64,000 bases of DNA, from positions 1 through 64,000 of the forward strand of contig CAJUSI010000056.1 of NCBI GenBank assembly GCA_910589035.1, written 5' to 3'. Source of the stretch: an uncultured Acetatifactor sp. Lineage in GTDB: Bacteria > Bacillota > Clostridia > Lachnospirales > Lachnospiraceae. Numbering within the stretch: position 1 is the first letter of the stretch; each line of letters starts with the position of its first letter. The notes below the pieces were generated by a model. That model was not told the DNA's origin and made no database searches. It saw nothing but the letters and a program-made list of their open reading frames with translations. This document shows positions 34,536 to 42,972 of this stretch, in pieces. The position numbers and the translations under genes are program-made.

Positions 34536-35966
34536 TTATAAATCATAATACATTTTAAATTCCGCAGGATTGGGAATCTGTTCCAGCTGTTTCAGCTCCG
34601 CCCGCTTTCTTGCCACCCAGATATCTATGAGCCTCCGGGGGAAGACGCCGCCCTTTACCAGATATTCATGGTCCGCCTCCAGGGCGTCCAGCGCCTCGCC
34701 CAGGGATTTCGGCAGGCCCTTTATCTTCTTCTGCTCTTCCTCGGAAAGCGTGTAGAGATTGAAATCATAGGGCCCCCAGCCGTTGGCCTGGGGATCGATC
34801 TGATTCTCGATACCGTCCAGCCCCGCCATCAGAATCGCCGCATAGGCGTAATAGGGATTGGCGGTTGCGTCGGGATTGCGCAGCTCAAATCTCTTTGTCT
34901 CCGGTGATTTTGCGTAGGCGGGGATCCGGATCACCGCGCTGCGGTTGGAGGTGGCGTAGCCGATGGTAACCGGCGCCTCATATCCCGGCACCAGGCGCTT
35001 GAAGGAGTTGGTGGAGGGATTGGTAAAGGCACACAGCGAAGCGATATGCTTCAGCAGCCCTCCCATAAAATAATGCGCCGTGCGGCTTAAACCGGAATAG
35101 CCGTTCTCGTCATAGAACAGGGGCGCTCCGTCCTTGAACAGGAGCATATGTACATGCATGCCGCTGCCTGCTTCCTGATATATGGGCTTGGGAAGGAAGG
35201 TGGCGGTTCTGCCCTCCTGTGCCGCCAGATTTTTGATAATATACTTGATAATCATGGTGTTGTCTGCCATGGCCGGCATGTCTGCCAGTTCCACCTCGAT
35301 TTCCATCTGGCCGGGGCCGCCCACCTCGTGATGATGGTATTTCACACGGATTCCCCAATCCTCCATCATCATACACATCCTGCTGCGCAGATCATACCCC
35401 ACATCCTGGGGAGCCGCTATATGATATCCCCCTTTGTAAGGAACCTCATAGCCGTTATTGCCTGCATGGTCCAGACTGTGATTCCAGTCCGCCTGCCTGG
35501 TGTCTATCCGATAGCCGCACTGCCTCGGCGTTACCTCAAAACGCGCGTTATCAAAGAGATAAAATTCAAATTCCGGTCCGATCACCATCCGGTCCGCAAT
35601 TCCGGCTTCTTTCATATATTCCACTGCCCGCAGACTGACATTCTTCGGATACTGATCAAAGGGCTTGTTTTCTCCTTTTCCTATGGTGCACACATTCCCG
35701 CACATAGTCAGGGTGGGCACAGCCGCAAAGGGATCCACATAGGCGGTATCCGGATCCGGCAGGAATACCATATCGCTTTTCTCAATGGGAGCATATCCGT
35801 AGTTAGAACCGTCAAACCCGATGCCATAAGTAAAGGTATCCTCCCCAAACCGTTCTACCGGAATCGTGATATGCCGCCAGCGCCCGTCAATATCCGTCAT
35901 CTTAAAGTCGATCATACGGATCTGCTTCTCCTGGCACAGCTTTTTAATCTCCTTACTTCTGTCCAT
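34536..35966 (-). CDS. glnA: Type I glutamine synthetase
   Basis: 476 residues. The beta-grasp N-domain holds DGRWRHITIPVERF, then GFDGSNYGYAPIEKSDM. The catalytic barrel has GPEFEFYLF, the ATP region KYHHHEVGGPGQMEIEV, GSGMHVHMLLF, the NRSAVIRIP loop and KRFELRNPD, all typical of GSI. It joins ammonia to glutamate with ATP. The start at 35966 is preferred because AAGGAG lies 9 bases upstream; a long frame extending to 36182 crosses a repeat element. No adenylylation-site conclusion can be drawn with certainty. It is a single gene with its 5' region occupied by element A. Confidence 0.95.
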   Translation of the reverse strand: MDRSKEIKKLCQEKQIRMIDFKMTDIDGRWRHITIPVERFGEDTFTYGIGFDGSNYGYAPIEKSDMVFLPDPDTAYVDPFAAVPTLTMCGNVCTIGKGENKPFDQYPKNVSLRAVEYMKEAGIADRMVIGPEFEFYLFDNARFEVTPRQCGYRIDTRQADWNHSLDHAGNNGYEVPYKGGYHIAAPQDVGYDLRSRMCMMMEDWGIRVKYHHHEVGGPGQMEIEVELADMPAMADNTMIIKYIIKNLAAQEGRTATFLPKPIYQEAGSGMHVHMLLFKDGAPLFYDENGYSGLSRTAHYFMGGLLKHIASLCAFTNPSTNSFKRLVPGYEAPVTIGYATSNRSAVIRIPAYAKSPETKRFELRNPDATANPYYAYAAILMAGLDGIENQIDPQANGWGPYDFNLYTLSEEEQKKIKGLPKSLGEALDALEADHEYLVKGGVFPRRLIDIWVARKRAELKQLEQIPNPAEFKMYYDL

Positions 35967-36001
35967 TCTCATTTCTCCTTGTATAATATGTTTACAACCA
36001 A

Positions 36002-36105
36002 TTATAGTGAACGACATTAAAATCTTTATTTTGGCACAATATGACGATTGTGGCTGTTGCAGTGGCTTTCTGCCAAAGTAAGGATAGTTATGACGTTTAC
36101 TATAA
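36002..36105. mobile_element. 102-bp palindromic-ended element, copy A
   Basis: The left arm TTATAGTGAACGACATTAAA and the inverted right arm TTATAGTAAACGTCATAACT match imperfectly for nearly 40 bases each (about 31 of 38), including inner TTTGGCA/TGCCAAA. TATAG to CTATA is exactly 102 bases. It begins 36 bases upstream of the glnA start codon on that gene's 5' side, so it will lie in the glnA leader or promoter. Confidence 0.7.
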
Positions 36106-36342
36106 CTATAGTTCCGTAGCCATGCAAACGCAGTATTTATTATAATATGATTATTTACAATGCTCAGCCAGTTTCCTTCCACCCATCCTGGGATGTGATC
36201 AGAGTAGCATAAAGCGTCGTCAGGTTATTTGTTTGTGCTGGGCGCTGCATCCGGCTGAGCTTGGTATATAGTCATTTATTATAATTTTCCTGTAAGTCGA
36301 AAATTGGTGCGGAATTATAGAGCAAACAGGCGATAGCCTCTC

Positions 36343-37218
36343 TTATATTTCAATCACATAGGAAGCGCTCCATGTCTCGCCGGGCTGAATCAGATTGCCC
36401 CATTTCCTCTCTTCCAGGGTGCCTTCAAAATCCTCGCCGTCGCATCTGCCGTACCATGGCTCTATACACACAAAAGGGGCCTTCTTTCCGGGAGGTGACC
36501 ATACGCCGAACAGCGGTGCATCCATCATCACCTTCAGATACGGGCTCTTATCCTTTCCGCAGAGGGATACCATGTTCGTCTGGCGGTCCTCCACCACCAA
36601 TGCGTCGTGGTCAAAAAGATGTTCCTCAAGAGCGAGCCTGCCCTCCGTAAGCCTGTACACATCCTTATTCTTTGCCGCCAGCCCCTTTTCATTGATACAG
36701 GTACTTACGATCTCCTCCACATTTCCGAAATCCAAAAAGCATTCGCTCTGGCTCGTCCCCGGCTCAATGGGACAATAAAAGGCCGGATGCCCCCCTATGG
36801 AAAACGGCAGATTCTCCCGGCCCGGATTGTCCACCTTCCACTGCACGATCACCTGTCTCCCCTCGATCCGGTATCCCAGCTTCAATACGAACCTGTAAGG
36901 ATACTTCTTCAGGGTTTCCTCATCGGAAGCCAGCTCAAACCAGATTTCCTCATCCGTCCGGGAAAGCAGAGCAAACTCCATATCTCTGGCAAAGCCGTGC
37001 TGGGTCATGGAATAAGTATTTCCCTTTGTCCGGTACTCCCGGTTCCGCAGGCCTCCCACAAAGGGAAAAAGGATCGGGGAAGTCCGCCCCCAATATTCCG
37101 CATCCCCGCACCACATATACTCCCTGCCCGTATCCAGCTTTTTCAGGGACTTCAGCTCCGCTCCGAGGCTGTTGACTGTAATGGAAATCACGTTGTTTTG
37201 TAATTGATAAACCGCCAT
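36343..37218 (-). CDS. Aldose 1-epimerase family protein (LacX/YihR-like)
   Basis: 291 residues, a galactose-mutarotase-type beta-sandwich. Seen: GAELKSLKKLDTGREYMWCGD, the catalytic-region HGFARDMEF, then GGHPAFYCPIEPG and a C-terminal CIEPWYGRCDGEDF. The order of histidine (HGFAR), histidine (GGHPAF) and glutamate (CIEPWYG) fits an active aldose mutarotase. It probably interconverts anomers of a hexose or hexose-6-phosphate in the cytoplasm; the sugar is unknown. The start follows TAAAGGAGGGTTT. It stands alone between glnA and the endoglucanase gene on the same strand. Confidence 0.9.
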   Translation of the reverse strand: MAVYQLQNNVISITVNSLGAELKSLKKLDTGREYMWCGDAEYWGRTSPILFPFVGGLRNREYRTKGNTYSMTQHGFARDMEFALLSRTDEEIWFELASDEETLKKYPYRFVLKLGYRIEGRQVIVQWKVDNPGRENLPFSIGGHPAFYCPIEPGTSQSECFLDFGNVEEIVSTCINEKGLAAKNKDVYRLTEGRLALEEHLFDHDALVVEDRQTNMVSLCGKDKSPYLKVMMDAPLFGVWSPPGKKAPFVCIEPWYGRCDGEDFEGTLEERKWGNLIQPGETWSASYVIEI

Positions 37219-37357
37219 AAACCCTCCTTTATATGCTTTTTTGTCCTGATAATACCATCATATGCCATGGGGCTGCATCCTGTCAAGAGCAGGAATTCCG
37301 CTGCACTGACAGGAGCGCCGATTCCGCATAGAGATTCCCTCCTGCGCCGGGAACATC

Positions 37358-39202
37358 TCATTGTCCCTCTATGGCCAGGCTTTCTCCCCCCTTTACAATA
37401 AAGCCGATATCGCCCACACTTCCGCCTTTGCCGATGAAAGCATTATAATCCATGGAGGATATGGTGAGAATACTGCCTTCCGCCTGATACCGGCCGTTCC
37501 AGCTGTCGCTTAGCTCGATGCTGCCGTTGAAGCTCAGATGAATGGTCCATCCATTCCTGTCCCCATCCGCAGAATTCGTCAGGGTAAGCCGGTACTGATA
37601 ATAGCTTTCATCCCCCTGTGTCCAGGAATTGACCTTTTCTATGCCAATCTGTAATGCATCCTCCTGCAATGCCCCCGGCGATTCCGTCTGTCCCGACTCT
37701 TCCCTTCCTGTGCTTCCCTCTTCATTCTGATTACCGCCCGGACTGCCTGTCTGTCCGCTTCCTCCGCCTGTTTCCTCCGCTCCGGCAGTGCCGCTTCCGC
37801 CGGGAGCCGTGCCAGCCCCGGTTGAGCTGCTTCCGCCGAGAGCCGTACCTGTCCCGGCAGTGCCGTCTCCGCCGCCGTTGCCGGTCTGGCCGTCTCCCGT
37901 AAGCTCCCCGGCCCGGCCTGCTGCCTGGAGCATTTTATAAAGCCATTTTCCGGATTCGCTTAAATCCTCCTCCCCGAAGCCGCTGACCTTGCAGCAGCTG
38001 CTTTTGATGACGGCCGAGGTCTCCGATTTATTGGATAGATTCCAGGCCACATAGCTGATCTGATATTCATCCATCAGCCGCACCCACTGCTCCGCCTGAT
38101 TTTCATCGATTGCGCCGCTGCCGCTGGCATCACAGATACCATACTCCGAAACGAAGACAGGAAGTCCGGATTCAATGGCATTTACCATGGAAGCGCGCAG
38201 CGAGTCCGTATGTGTCGCCGCATAGAAATGCAGGGTGTACATAATATTAGAGTAATCCGTAATGGGATCCGCAGCCGCCTGCTCCACATACTGACTCCAA
38301 TTCGGAGTTCCCACCAGAATGATTCCGTCCGCATCGTTTTCCCGGATGACCGCTATCACCTGTTCCGCATAGGCCTTCACATCACTCCAGGAGGTTCCCC
38401 CGTTCGGCTCATTGCAGATCTCATAAATCACATTGGTATAGTCAGCATATTCCCGGGACATCTCCTCAAAAAAGGCCTTTGCCTCATCGATATAAGTATT
38501 GGGATTCCCGTCAGAGAGAATATGCCAGTCGATAATGACATACATACCGCAATCCGTGGCATATTTCACTCCATCCCTCACGAGAGCTTTCAGATCGTCC
38601 CTGCTTCCGCCCGTACAATATCCTCCGCTTTCCGCAGTGTACATGGCCAGACGGAACACATTCATGCCCCATTCTTCCTTCAGCTGCCGGATGCAGTCCG
38701 CATTCACATAATCCGGAAACCAGGCCAGCCCATGGGTGCTGATCCCCCGAAGCTGGACAGGATTGCCCGCTGAATCCACCAACTGAGTGCCCGCCACGGA
38801 AAGACCGCCTGCTGCCGTCCCTCCGGATCTGTTCTCTCCATCCGGGTCCTTCCGATTTCCGGGATCGTTCCCTTCGCCCGAGCCCTTCGGATCCCCGGAA
38901 TCGTTCCCTTCGCCCGAGCCCTCCGGATCTCCGGGATCGTTCCCTGTACCCGAACCTCTCCCTTCCCCGGAACTGCTTCCATCCTCCGGGTTCTTCCGGT
39001 TTCCGGTACTGTCCCCCTCACCCGAACCCCTCCGTTCCCCGGAACTGCTTCCCCCGTCCGGATCCTCCAGGTCCCCGATACCGTTTCCTCCCTTTGACTG
39101 CCCGGCTGTTTCCATTGTCTCCTGTGCCTTTGGGGACTGGGCCTCCCGCCCACAGCCAACCAGACAGAACACCAATATAAAAAAGCAGCAACCCTTCCAC
39201 AT
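37358..39202 (-). CDS. GH5 endoglucanase lipoprotein with CBM2-like domain
   Basis: 614 residues. Lipoprotein signal with the lipobox LVGC and C17. A long low-complexity linker (~35-150) repeats GSGEGND/GDPEG/GNRKDP units. The catalytic GH5 domain (~155-445) begins VAGTQLVDSAGNPVQLRGI; the acid/base is E265 in YEICNEPNG and the nucleophile E353 in FVSEYGI, so it is probably active on cellulose or mixed beta-glucans. A second Gly/Thr/Ser-rich linker leads to a ~100-residue C-terminal domain of CBM2 type (~512-614, WTIHLSFNGSIELSDSWNG). It is held on the outer face of the membrane. The start follows AGGAGGGAAAGAGTATA; a longer frame upstream lacks a signal peptide. Confidence 0.9.
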   Translation of the reverse strand: MWKGCCFFILVFCLVGCGREAQSPKAQETMETAGQSKGGNGIGDLEDPDGGSSSGERRGSGEGDSTGNRKNPEDGSSSGEGRGSGTGNDPGDPEGSGEGNDSGDPKGSGEGNDPGNRKDPDGENRSGGTAAGGLSVAGTQLVDSAGNPVQLRGISTHGLAWFPDYVNADCIRQLKEEWGMNVFRLAMYTAESGGYCTGGSRDDLKALVRDGVKYATDCGMYVIIDWHILSDGNPNTYIDEAKAFFEEMSREYADYTNVIYEICNEPNGGTSWSDVKAYAEQVIAVIRENDADGIILVGTPNWSQYVEQAAADPITDYSNIMYTLHFYAATHTDSLRASMVNAIESGLPVFVSEYGICDASGSGAIDENQAEQWVRLMDEYQISYVAWNLSNKSETSAVIKSSCCKVSGFGEEDLSESGKWLYKMLQAAGRAGELTGDGQTGNGGGDGTAGTGTALGGSSSTGAGTAPGGSGTAGAEETGGGSGQTGSPGGNQNEEGSTGREESGQTESPGALQEDALQIGIEKVNSWTQGDESYYQYRLTLTNSADGDRNGWTIHLSFNGSIELSDSWNGRYQAEGSILTISSMDYNAFIGKGGSVGDIGFIVKGGESLAIEGQ

Positions 39203-39436
39203 TATACTCTTTCCCTCCTGATCTGAAGAATCTCCAAGGAATCCCCGCCTCGCCTTAAGACGATACAAGGAACTGCTGCAAAAAACTTATCCAGGTTCCG
39301 CACCATTCCCAAGTTATACTGCATAACGATTCCGCGGCGGTTCCTGACACGACAAACGCAGACTCAACTATACCCGATTATAATATATTTGCCTGCCGCC
39401 TGCAACGAATACAGACCTGTGCGGATTGATTTTCTA

Positions 39437-39466
39437 TTTGCATTTCCCGTTATCCTATGATACAAT
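39437..39466 (+). promoter_or_regulatory. Promoter of the MarR/PNPOx operon
   Basis: TTTGCA (39437-39442) and TACAAT (39461-39466) are 18 bases apart, just upstream of the MarR gene. Confidence 0.55.
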
Positions 39467-39483
39467 AGGTCTACATAGAAATG

Positions 39484-39495
39484 TTCCAATTGGAA
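39484..39495. promoter_or_regulatory. 12-bp palindrome, candidate MarR operator
   Basis: TTCCAATTGGAA is a perfect palindrome between the -10 box and the MarR ribosome binding site, where a repressor would block its own transcription. Autoregulation is inferred. Confidence 0.5.
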
Positions 39496-39510
39496 ATAAG
39501 GAGGATGGAT

Positions 39511-39978
39511 TTGGAGACAAAGGGAGGATTTTACATTACACAAATAAAACAGCTTCAAGACAGAATCTTCGAACGGCTGCTGCTTGAAAATGGGATTGAA
39601 ATAAGCGGCGGGCAGGGCCGGATTTTATATATTCTCTGGAAAGCAGACAATCTTACCGTCAGTGAAATAAGTGAAAAGACTTCTCTTGCCCCAAATACGA
39701 TATCTGTCGTGATAAACGGAATGGTAAACAGGGGAATTGTGGAAAGAAATATCAATCCGCACAACCGCCGCCAGACAATTATATCGCTCACAGAGTATGC
39801 AAAATCCTTACAGGAAAAATATGAACTGGTATCCCGGAAGATGAATGCACTATTCTATCAAGGCTTTTCCGAAGAAGAGCAGGGACAATTTGAACGATAT
39901 CTTGCCCGGATCCTGGAAACCCTGACTGCAAACCTGCATATAAACAAAGCATTTTACGAGGAGGATGATTTCCAATGA
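39511..39978 (+). CDS. MarR-family transcriptional regulator
   Basis: 155 residues from a TTG start, preferred because AAGGAGG ends 6 bases before it; an ATG two codons earlier sits too close to that site. The winged helix-turn-helix lies at ~35-100 (NLTVSEISEKTSLAPNTISVVINGMVNRGIVERN, positions from the TTG), with the wing RQTIISLTEYAKS. Flanking helices form the dimer interface. It would bind a palindromic operator, probably TTCCAATTGGAA upstream of its own gene, and may sense a phenolic or oxidising ligand as family members do. It overlaps the PNPOx-like gene by four bases (ATGA). Confidence 0.88.
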   Translation: METKGGFYITQIKQLQDRIFERLLLENGIEISGGQGRILYILWKADNLTVSEISEKTSLAPNTISVVINGMVNRGIVERNINPHNRRQTIISLTEYAKSLQEKYELVSRKMNALFYQGFSEEEQGQFERYLARILETLTANLHINKAFYEEDDFQ

Positions 39979-40391
39979 AAACACAGGAACAAATTATCGA
40001 ATTGATCAAAAAACAGAAAGTGTCGTTTATCGCTTCTGTGGATGAAGAAGGTTTCCCCAATATAAAAGCAATGTTTGCACCCCGCAGGATCCAGGGGAAC
40101 TGCTTTTATTTTTCAACGAACACCTCTTCCATGCGCTCGCAGCAATTCATAAAAAATGAAAGGGCAAGCGTTTATTTTTACAGCAAGGGATGCTTCAGGC
40201 ATGAGGGAATAATGCTCATCGGTACAATGGAGGTCTTACAGGATAATGAAATAAAAAAGGAAATCTGGCAAACAGGGGACGCCATATATTATAAACAGGG
40301 CGTATCAGACCCGGATTACTGCGTATTGAAATTTACGGCAAAAAGAGGCCGGTATTATTGCAATCTGAAAACGGAAAACTTTGACCTCTAA
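39975..40391 (+). CDS. Pyridoxamine 5'-phosphate oxidase-like flavoprotein
   Basis: 138 residues, a split-barrel FMN-binding domain. It opens ELIKKQKVSFIASVDEEGFP and has KAMFAPRRIQGNCFYFSTNTSS, typical of general-stress-protein-26-like PNPOx members rather than true PdxH, which is longer. It is probably a flavin- or F420-type oxidoreductase in the cytoplasm; the substrate is unknown. It is translationally coupled to the MarR gene through an ATGA overlap, so the regulator likely controls it. Confidence 0.87.
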   Translation: MKTQEQIIELIKKQKVSFIASVDEEGFPNIKAMFAPRRIQGNCFYFSTNTSSMRSQQFIKNERASVYFYSKGCFRHEGIMLIGTMEVLQDNEIKKEIWQTGDAIYYKQGVSDPDYCVLKFTAKRGRYYCNLKTENFDL

Positions 40392-40465
40392 TCTGCAGCA
40401 ATGCAGATCAGACAGGCAGGAACACTCACTTTTGAGGGAAATTTTCGGAGAAAGCGAAAAAACAC

Positions 40466-40494
40466 TTGCCAACACCGAAAAAGACGTGTAAGAT
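40466..40494 (+). promoter_or_regulatory. Promoter of the ZTP-riboswitch transcript
   Basis: TTGCCA (40466-40471), 17-base spacer, TAAGAT (40489-40494). The start falls just ahead of the riboswitch. Confidence 0.7.
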
Positions 40495-40507
40495 AAGAAG
40501 AAATAAA

Positions 40508-40616
40508 GCGCTGCATAACTGACGGAAGTGGGAGTACCCACGGGGAGTGCAGCAGGAGCAAGCCGACCGTCTGGGCGCCACTTATTTTGTGATGCCTGCA
40601 GGGCCGGTTTTTATTA
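40508..40616 (+). promoter_or_regulatory. ZTP (pfl) riboswitch with downstream terminator platform
   Basis: The pfl-motif core is present: AACTGACGGAAGTGGGA, ACCCACGGGGAGTGCA and, after a short linker, GCCGACCGTCTGGGCG. It binds ZMP/ZTP, the purine intermediate that builds up when folate runs short, and turns downstream genes on. A later GGGCCGGTTTTTATT can pair with ACCGTCTGGGC to form a terminator when ligand is absent. The genes downstream are exactly those that consume ZMP. Confidence 0.9.
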
Positions 40617-40770
40617 TTCCGCTGACACGGTGCAGGCAGCATGGGGTGGCTATACAACAGCACCTGCCCGAATGACACTCAGAACATACCGGGATGCCGG
40701 AGCATACGGGTATGCCCGGGGAAAACGCCTGAGCGGAAGGGCGGTGCGTTCATCAACAGGAGGAGAGAAT

Positions 40771-41478
40771 ATGCTGCAGCTGGAACAGGAACTGAAAAAC
40801 AATGCCTACCCCGGAAGGGGGATTCTCATCGGCCGTTCCGCGGATGAGAAAAAAGCGGTGATTGCCTACTTCATTATGGGAAGAAGCGTCAACAGCCGCA
40901 ACCGCATCTTTGTGACGGAAGGGGAGGGAATCCGCACACAGGCCCACGATTCCGCTAAACTGGCGGATCCCAGCCTTGTCATCTATGCGCCCGTGAGAGT
41001 ACAGGGCAGATACACCATTGTCACCAACGGGGACCAGACGGATACCGTCTACGACGGACTGGAGAAAGGAATGACCTTTGAACAGGCCCTGAGGAGCCGG
41101 GAATATGAGCCGGACGCTCCCAATTACACGCCCAGGATTTCAGGCCTGGTGCATATTGAGGACGGGAAATATGACTATGCCATGTCCATCCTGAAAAGCA
41201 ATGACGGAGATCCGGACTGCTGTAACAGATATACCTTCTCCTACGATCATCCGACTCCGGGGGAGGGCAGATTTATCCATACCTATATGCATGACGGAGA
41301 TCCCCTGCCCAGCTTCTGCGGAGAACCGAAGAAAGTGGCAATAGAGCGGGAGATTGACGGCTTAACGGAGACGATATGGGAGAGCCTGAACGCGGACAAC
41401 AAAGTCTCTCTCTTTGTTCGGTACATCGACATCGAAACCGGAAAATATGAGACGCGGATTGTCAACAAAAACGTCTGA
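40771..41478 (+). CDS. IMP cyclohydrolase (PurO-like)
   Basis: 235 residues, a single IMP cyclohydrolase domain of the archaeal PurO type: YPGRGILIGRSADEKKAV and FIMGRSVNSRNRIF near the start, then a central DPSLVIYAPVR and YTPRISGLV. It closes the purine ring, turning FAICAR into IMP in the cytoplasm, a job done in most bacteria by the N-terminal half of PurH. The start follows AACAGGAGGAGAGAAT; a longer frame beginning at 40528 runs through the ZTP riboswitch and is not coding. It works with the AICAR transformylase 166 bases downstream, under the same riboswitch. Confidence 0.92.
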   Translation: MLQLEQELKNNAYPGRGILIGRSADEKKAVIAYFIMGRSVNSRNRIFVTEGEGIRTQAHDSAKLADPSLVIYAPVRVQGRYTIVTNGDQTDTVYDGLEKGMTFEQALRSREYEPDAPNYTPRISGLVHIEDGKYDYAMSILKSNDGDPDCCNRYTFSYDHPTPGEGRFIHTYMHDGDPLPSFCGEPKKVAIEREIDGLTETIWESLNADNKVSLFVRYIDIETGKYETRIVNKNV

Positions 41479-41644
41479 ACGTATGGATAACATGACGTAA
41501 CCAGCTCCGGAAAGTTTTGACAGATCTGAAAAACCGAACAGGACTCACGAAAGTCCCGCCAGGCCCCGGGGGACCGCCGCAGAAGGCCGGACAGGAATTC
41601 CACAGACAAAAAACACAAAAAGCAGAAAGGAATAAGAAGACAGT

Positions 41645-42823
41645 ATGAAAGAGATAGAATTGAAATACGGCTGCAACCCCAACCAGAAACCTTCCAGAAT
41701 CTATATGGAGGACGGAAGCGAGCTTCCCGCCGCCGTCTTAAACGGCAGGCCGGGATACATTAATTTCCTGGATGCATTCAACGGCTGGCAGCTGGTGAAG
41801 GAACTGAAGGAGGCCGCGGGACTGCCTGCGGCTGCATCCTTCAAGCATGTTTCCCCCGCGGGAGCGGCAGTGGGGCTTCCCCTGGACGAGACCCTGGCAA
41901 AGATTTACTGGGTGGATGATCTGGGAGACCTGTCCCCGCTGGCCTGCGCCTATGCCAGGGCCAGGGGAGCGGACAGAATGTCCTCCTTCGGAGACTTTAT
42001 CGCCCTGTCGGATGTATGCGACGCGGATACGGCCAGGCTGATTAAGAGAGAGGTGTCCGACGGCTGCATTGCCCCCGGCTACACGGAGGAAGCGCTGGCG
42101 CTGCTGAAGGCAAAGAAAAACGGAAACTATAATGTCATACAGATCGACGCATCCTACACGCCGGCGGCGCTGGAGAAAAAGCAGGTGTACGGCATTACCT
42201 TTGAACAGGGCAGGAACGAACTGGATGTGAACGGGGATCTCCTGTCGAATCTTGTCACTGCCAATAAGGAAATTCCCCCGGCGGCGCTGATGGACATGAA
42301 GATCGCGCTGATTACCTTAAAATATACCCAGTCCAACTCCGTCTGCTATGTAAAGGGCGGACAGGCCATCGGTATCGGAGCAGGGCAGCAGTCCCGCATT
42401 CACTGTACCAGGCTGGCAGGCACCAAGGCGGATAACTGGTATCTGCGCCAGTCGCCCCAGGTGCTCGGCCTGCAGTTCGTGGATAAGCTGGGCAGGGCCG
42501 ACAGGGACAACGCCATTGACGTATATACTGGGGACGAATATATGGACGTGCTGGCGGACGGCGCCTGGGAGAAAATCTTCAAGGTAAAGCCCCCTGTGTT
42601 CACCAGAGAGGAGAGAAAAGCATGGCTTGAGGGGATGCAGGAGGTAACGCTGGGCTCCGACGCCTTCTTCCCGTTCTCCGACAATATCGAGAGAGCCCAT
42701 AAGAGCGGCGTAAAATATATCGCACAGCCCGGCGGCTCCGTGCGGGATGACGCGGTGATCGCATGCTGCGATAAATATCGTATGGTGATGGCGTTTACCG
42801 GGATCAGATTATTCCATCATTGA
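41645..42823 (+). CDS. purH: AICAR formyltransferase (C-terminal half of PurH as a stand-alone protein)
   Basis: 392 residues, matching only the transformylase part of PurH. It begins ELKYGCNPNQKPSRIY; the catalytic lysine-histidine pair is K67/H68 in FKHVSPAGAA, and KYTQSNSVCYVKGGQAIG and GAGQQSRIHCTRLAG form the active site. It formylates AICAR (ZMP) to FAICAR using 10-formyltetrahydrofolate. The missing IMP cyclohydrolase half is supplied by the PurO-like gene upstream. The start follows AGAAAGGAATAAGAAGACAGT. Control by a ZTP riboswitch makes sense: its own substrate signals demand. Confidence 0.94.
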   Translation: MKEIELKYGCNPNQKPSRIYMEDGSELPAAVLNGRPGYINFLDAFNGWQLVKELKEAAGLPAAASFKHVSPAGAAVGLPLDETLAKIYWVDDLGDLSPLACAYARARGADRMSSFGDFIALSDVCDADTARLIKREVSDGCIAPGYTEEALALLKAKKNGNYNVIQIDASYTPAALEKKQVYGITFEQGRNELDVNGDLLSNLVTANKEIPPAALMDMKIALITLKYTQSNSVCYVKGGQAIGIGAGQQSRIHCTRLAGTKADNWYLRQSPQVLGLQFVDKLGRADRDNAIDVYTGDEYMDVLADGAWEKIFKVKPPVFTREERKAWLEGMQEVTLGSDAFFPFSDNIERAHKSGVKYIAQPGGSVRDDAVIACCDKYRMVMAFTGIRLFHH

Positions 42824-42906
42824 CGGATAAACATATAGATGCAAACGATTTATGCAAAAAACGTCACAGAATATTTAATTAATATTTTATTTTGGGACAA
42901 AATCTG

Positions 42907-42936
42907 TTGAAAAATAGTACAGGGATATGATACAAT
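42907..42936 (+). promoter_or_regulatory. Promoter of glnS
   Basis: TTGAAA (42907-42912) and TACAAT (42931-42936), 18 bases apart. The leader to the start codon is only ~30 bases, so there is no room for a T-box. Confidence 0.65.
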
Positions 42937-42972
42937 GAAAATTAGGCTATTTTGAAAGGTCAGGACGGAGAA

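Noticed and set aside
39314..39416. Complete 102-bp element beside the MarR promoter
   Set aside because: TTATACTGCATAAC matches a left end, but no right end occurs at the expected distance.
40528..40770. N-terminal extension of the IMP cyclohydrolase
   Set aside because: It runs through the ZTP riboswitch; the ATG at 40771 has an excellent ribosome binding site and matches the family's N-terminus.
42824..42972. T-box leader for glnS
   Set aside because: The promoter at 42907-42936 leaves only about 30 bases before the start codon, too short for a T-box.
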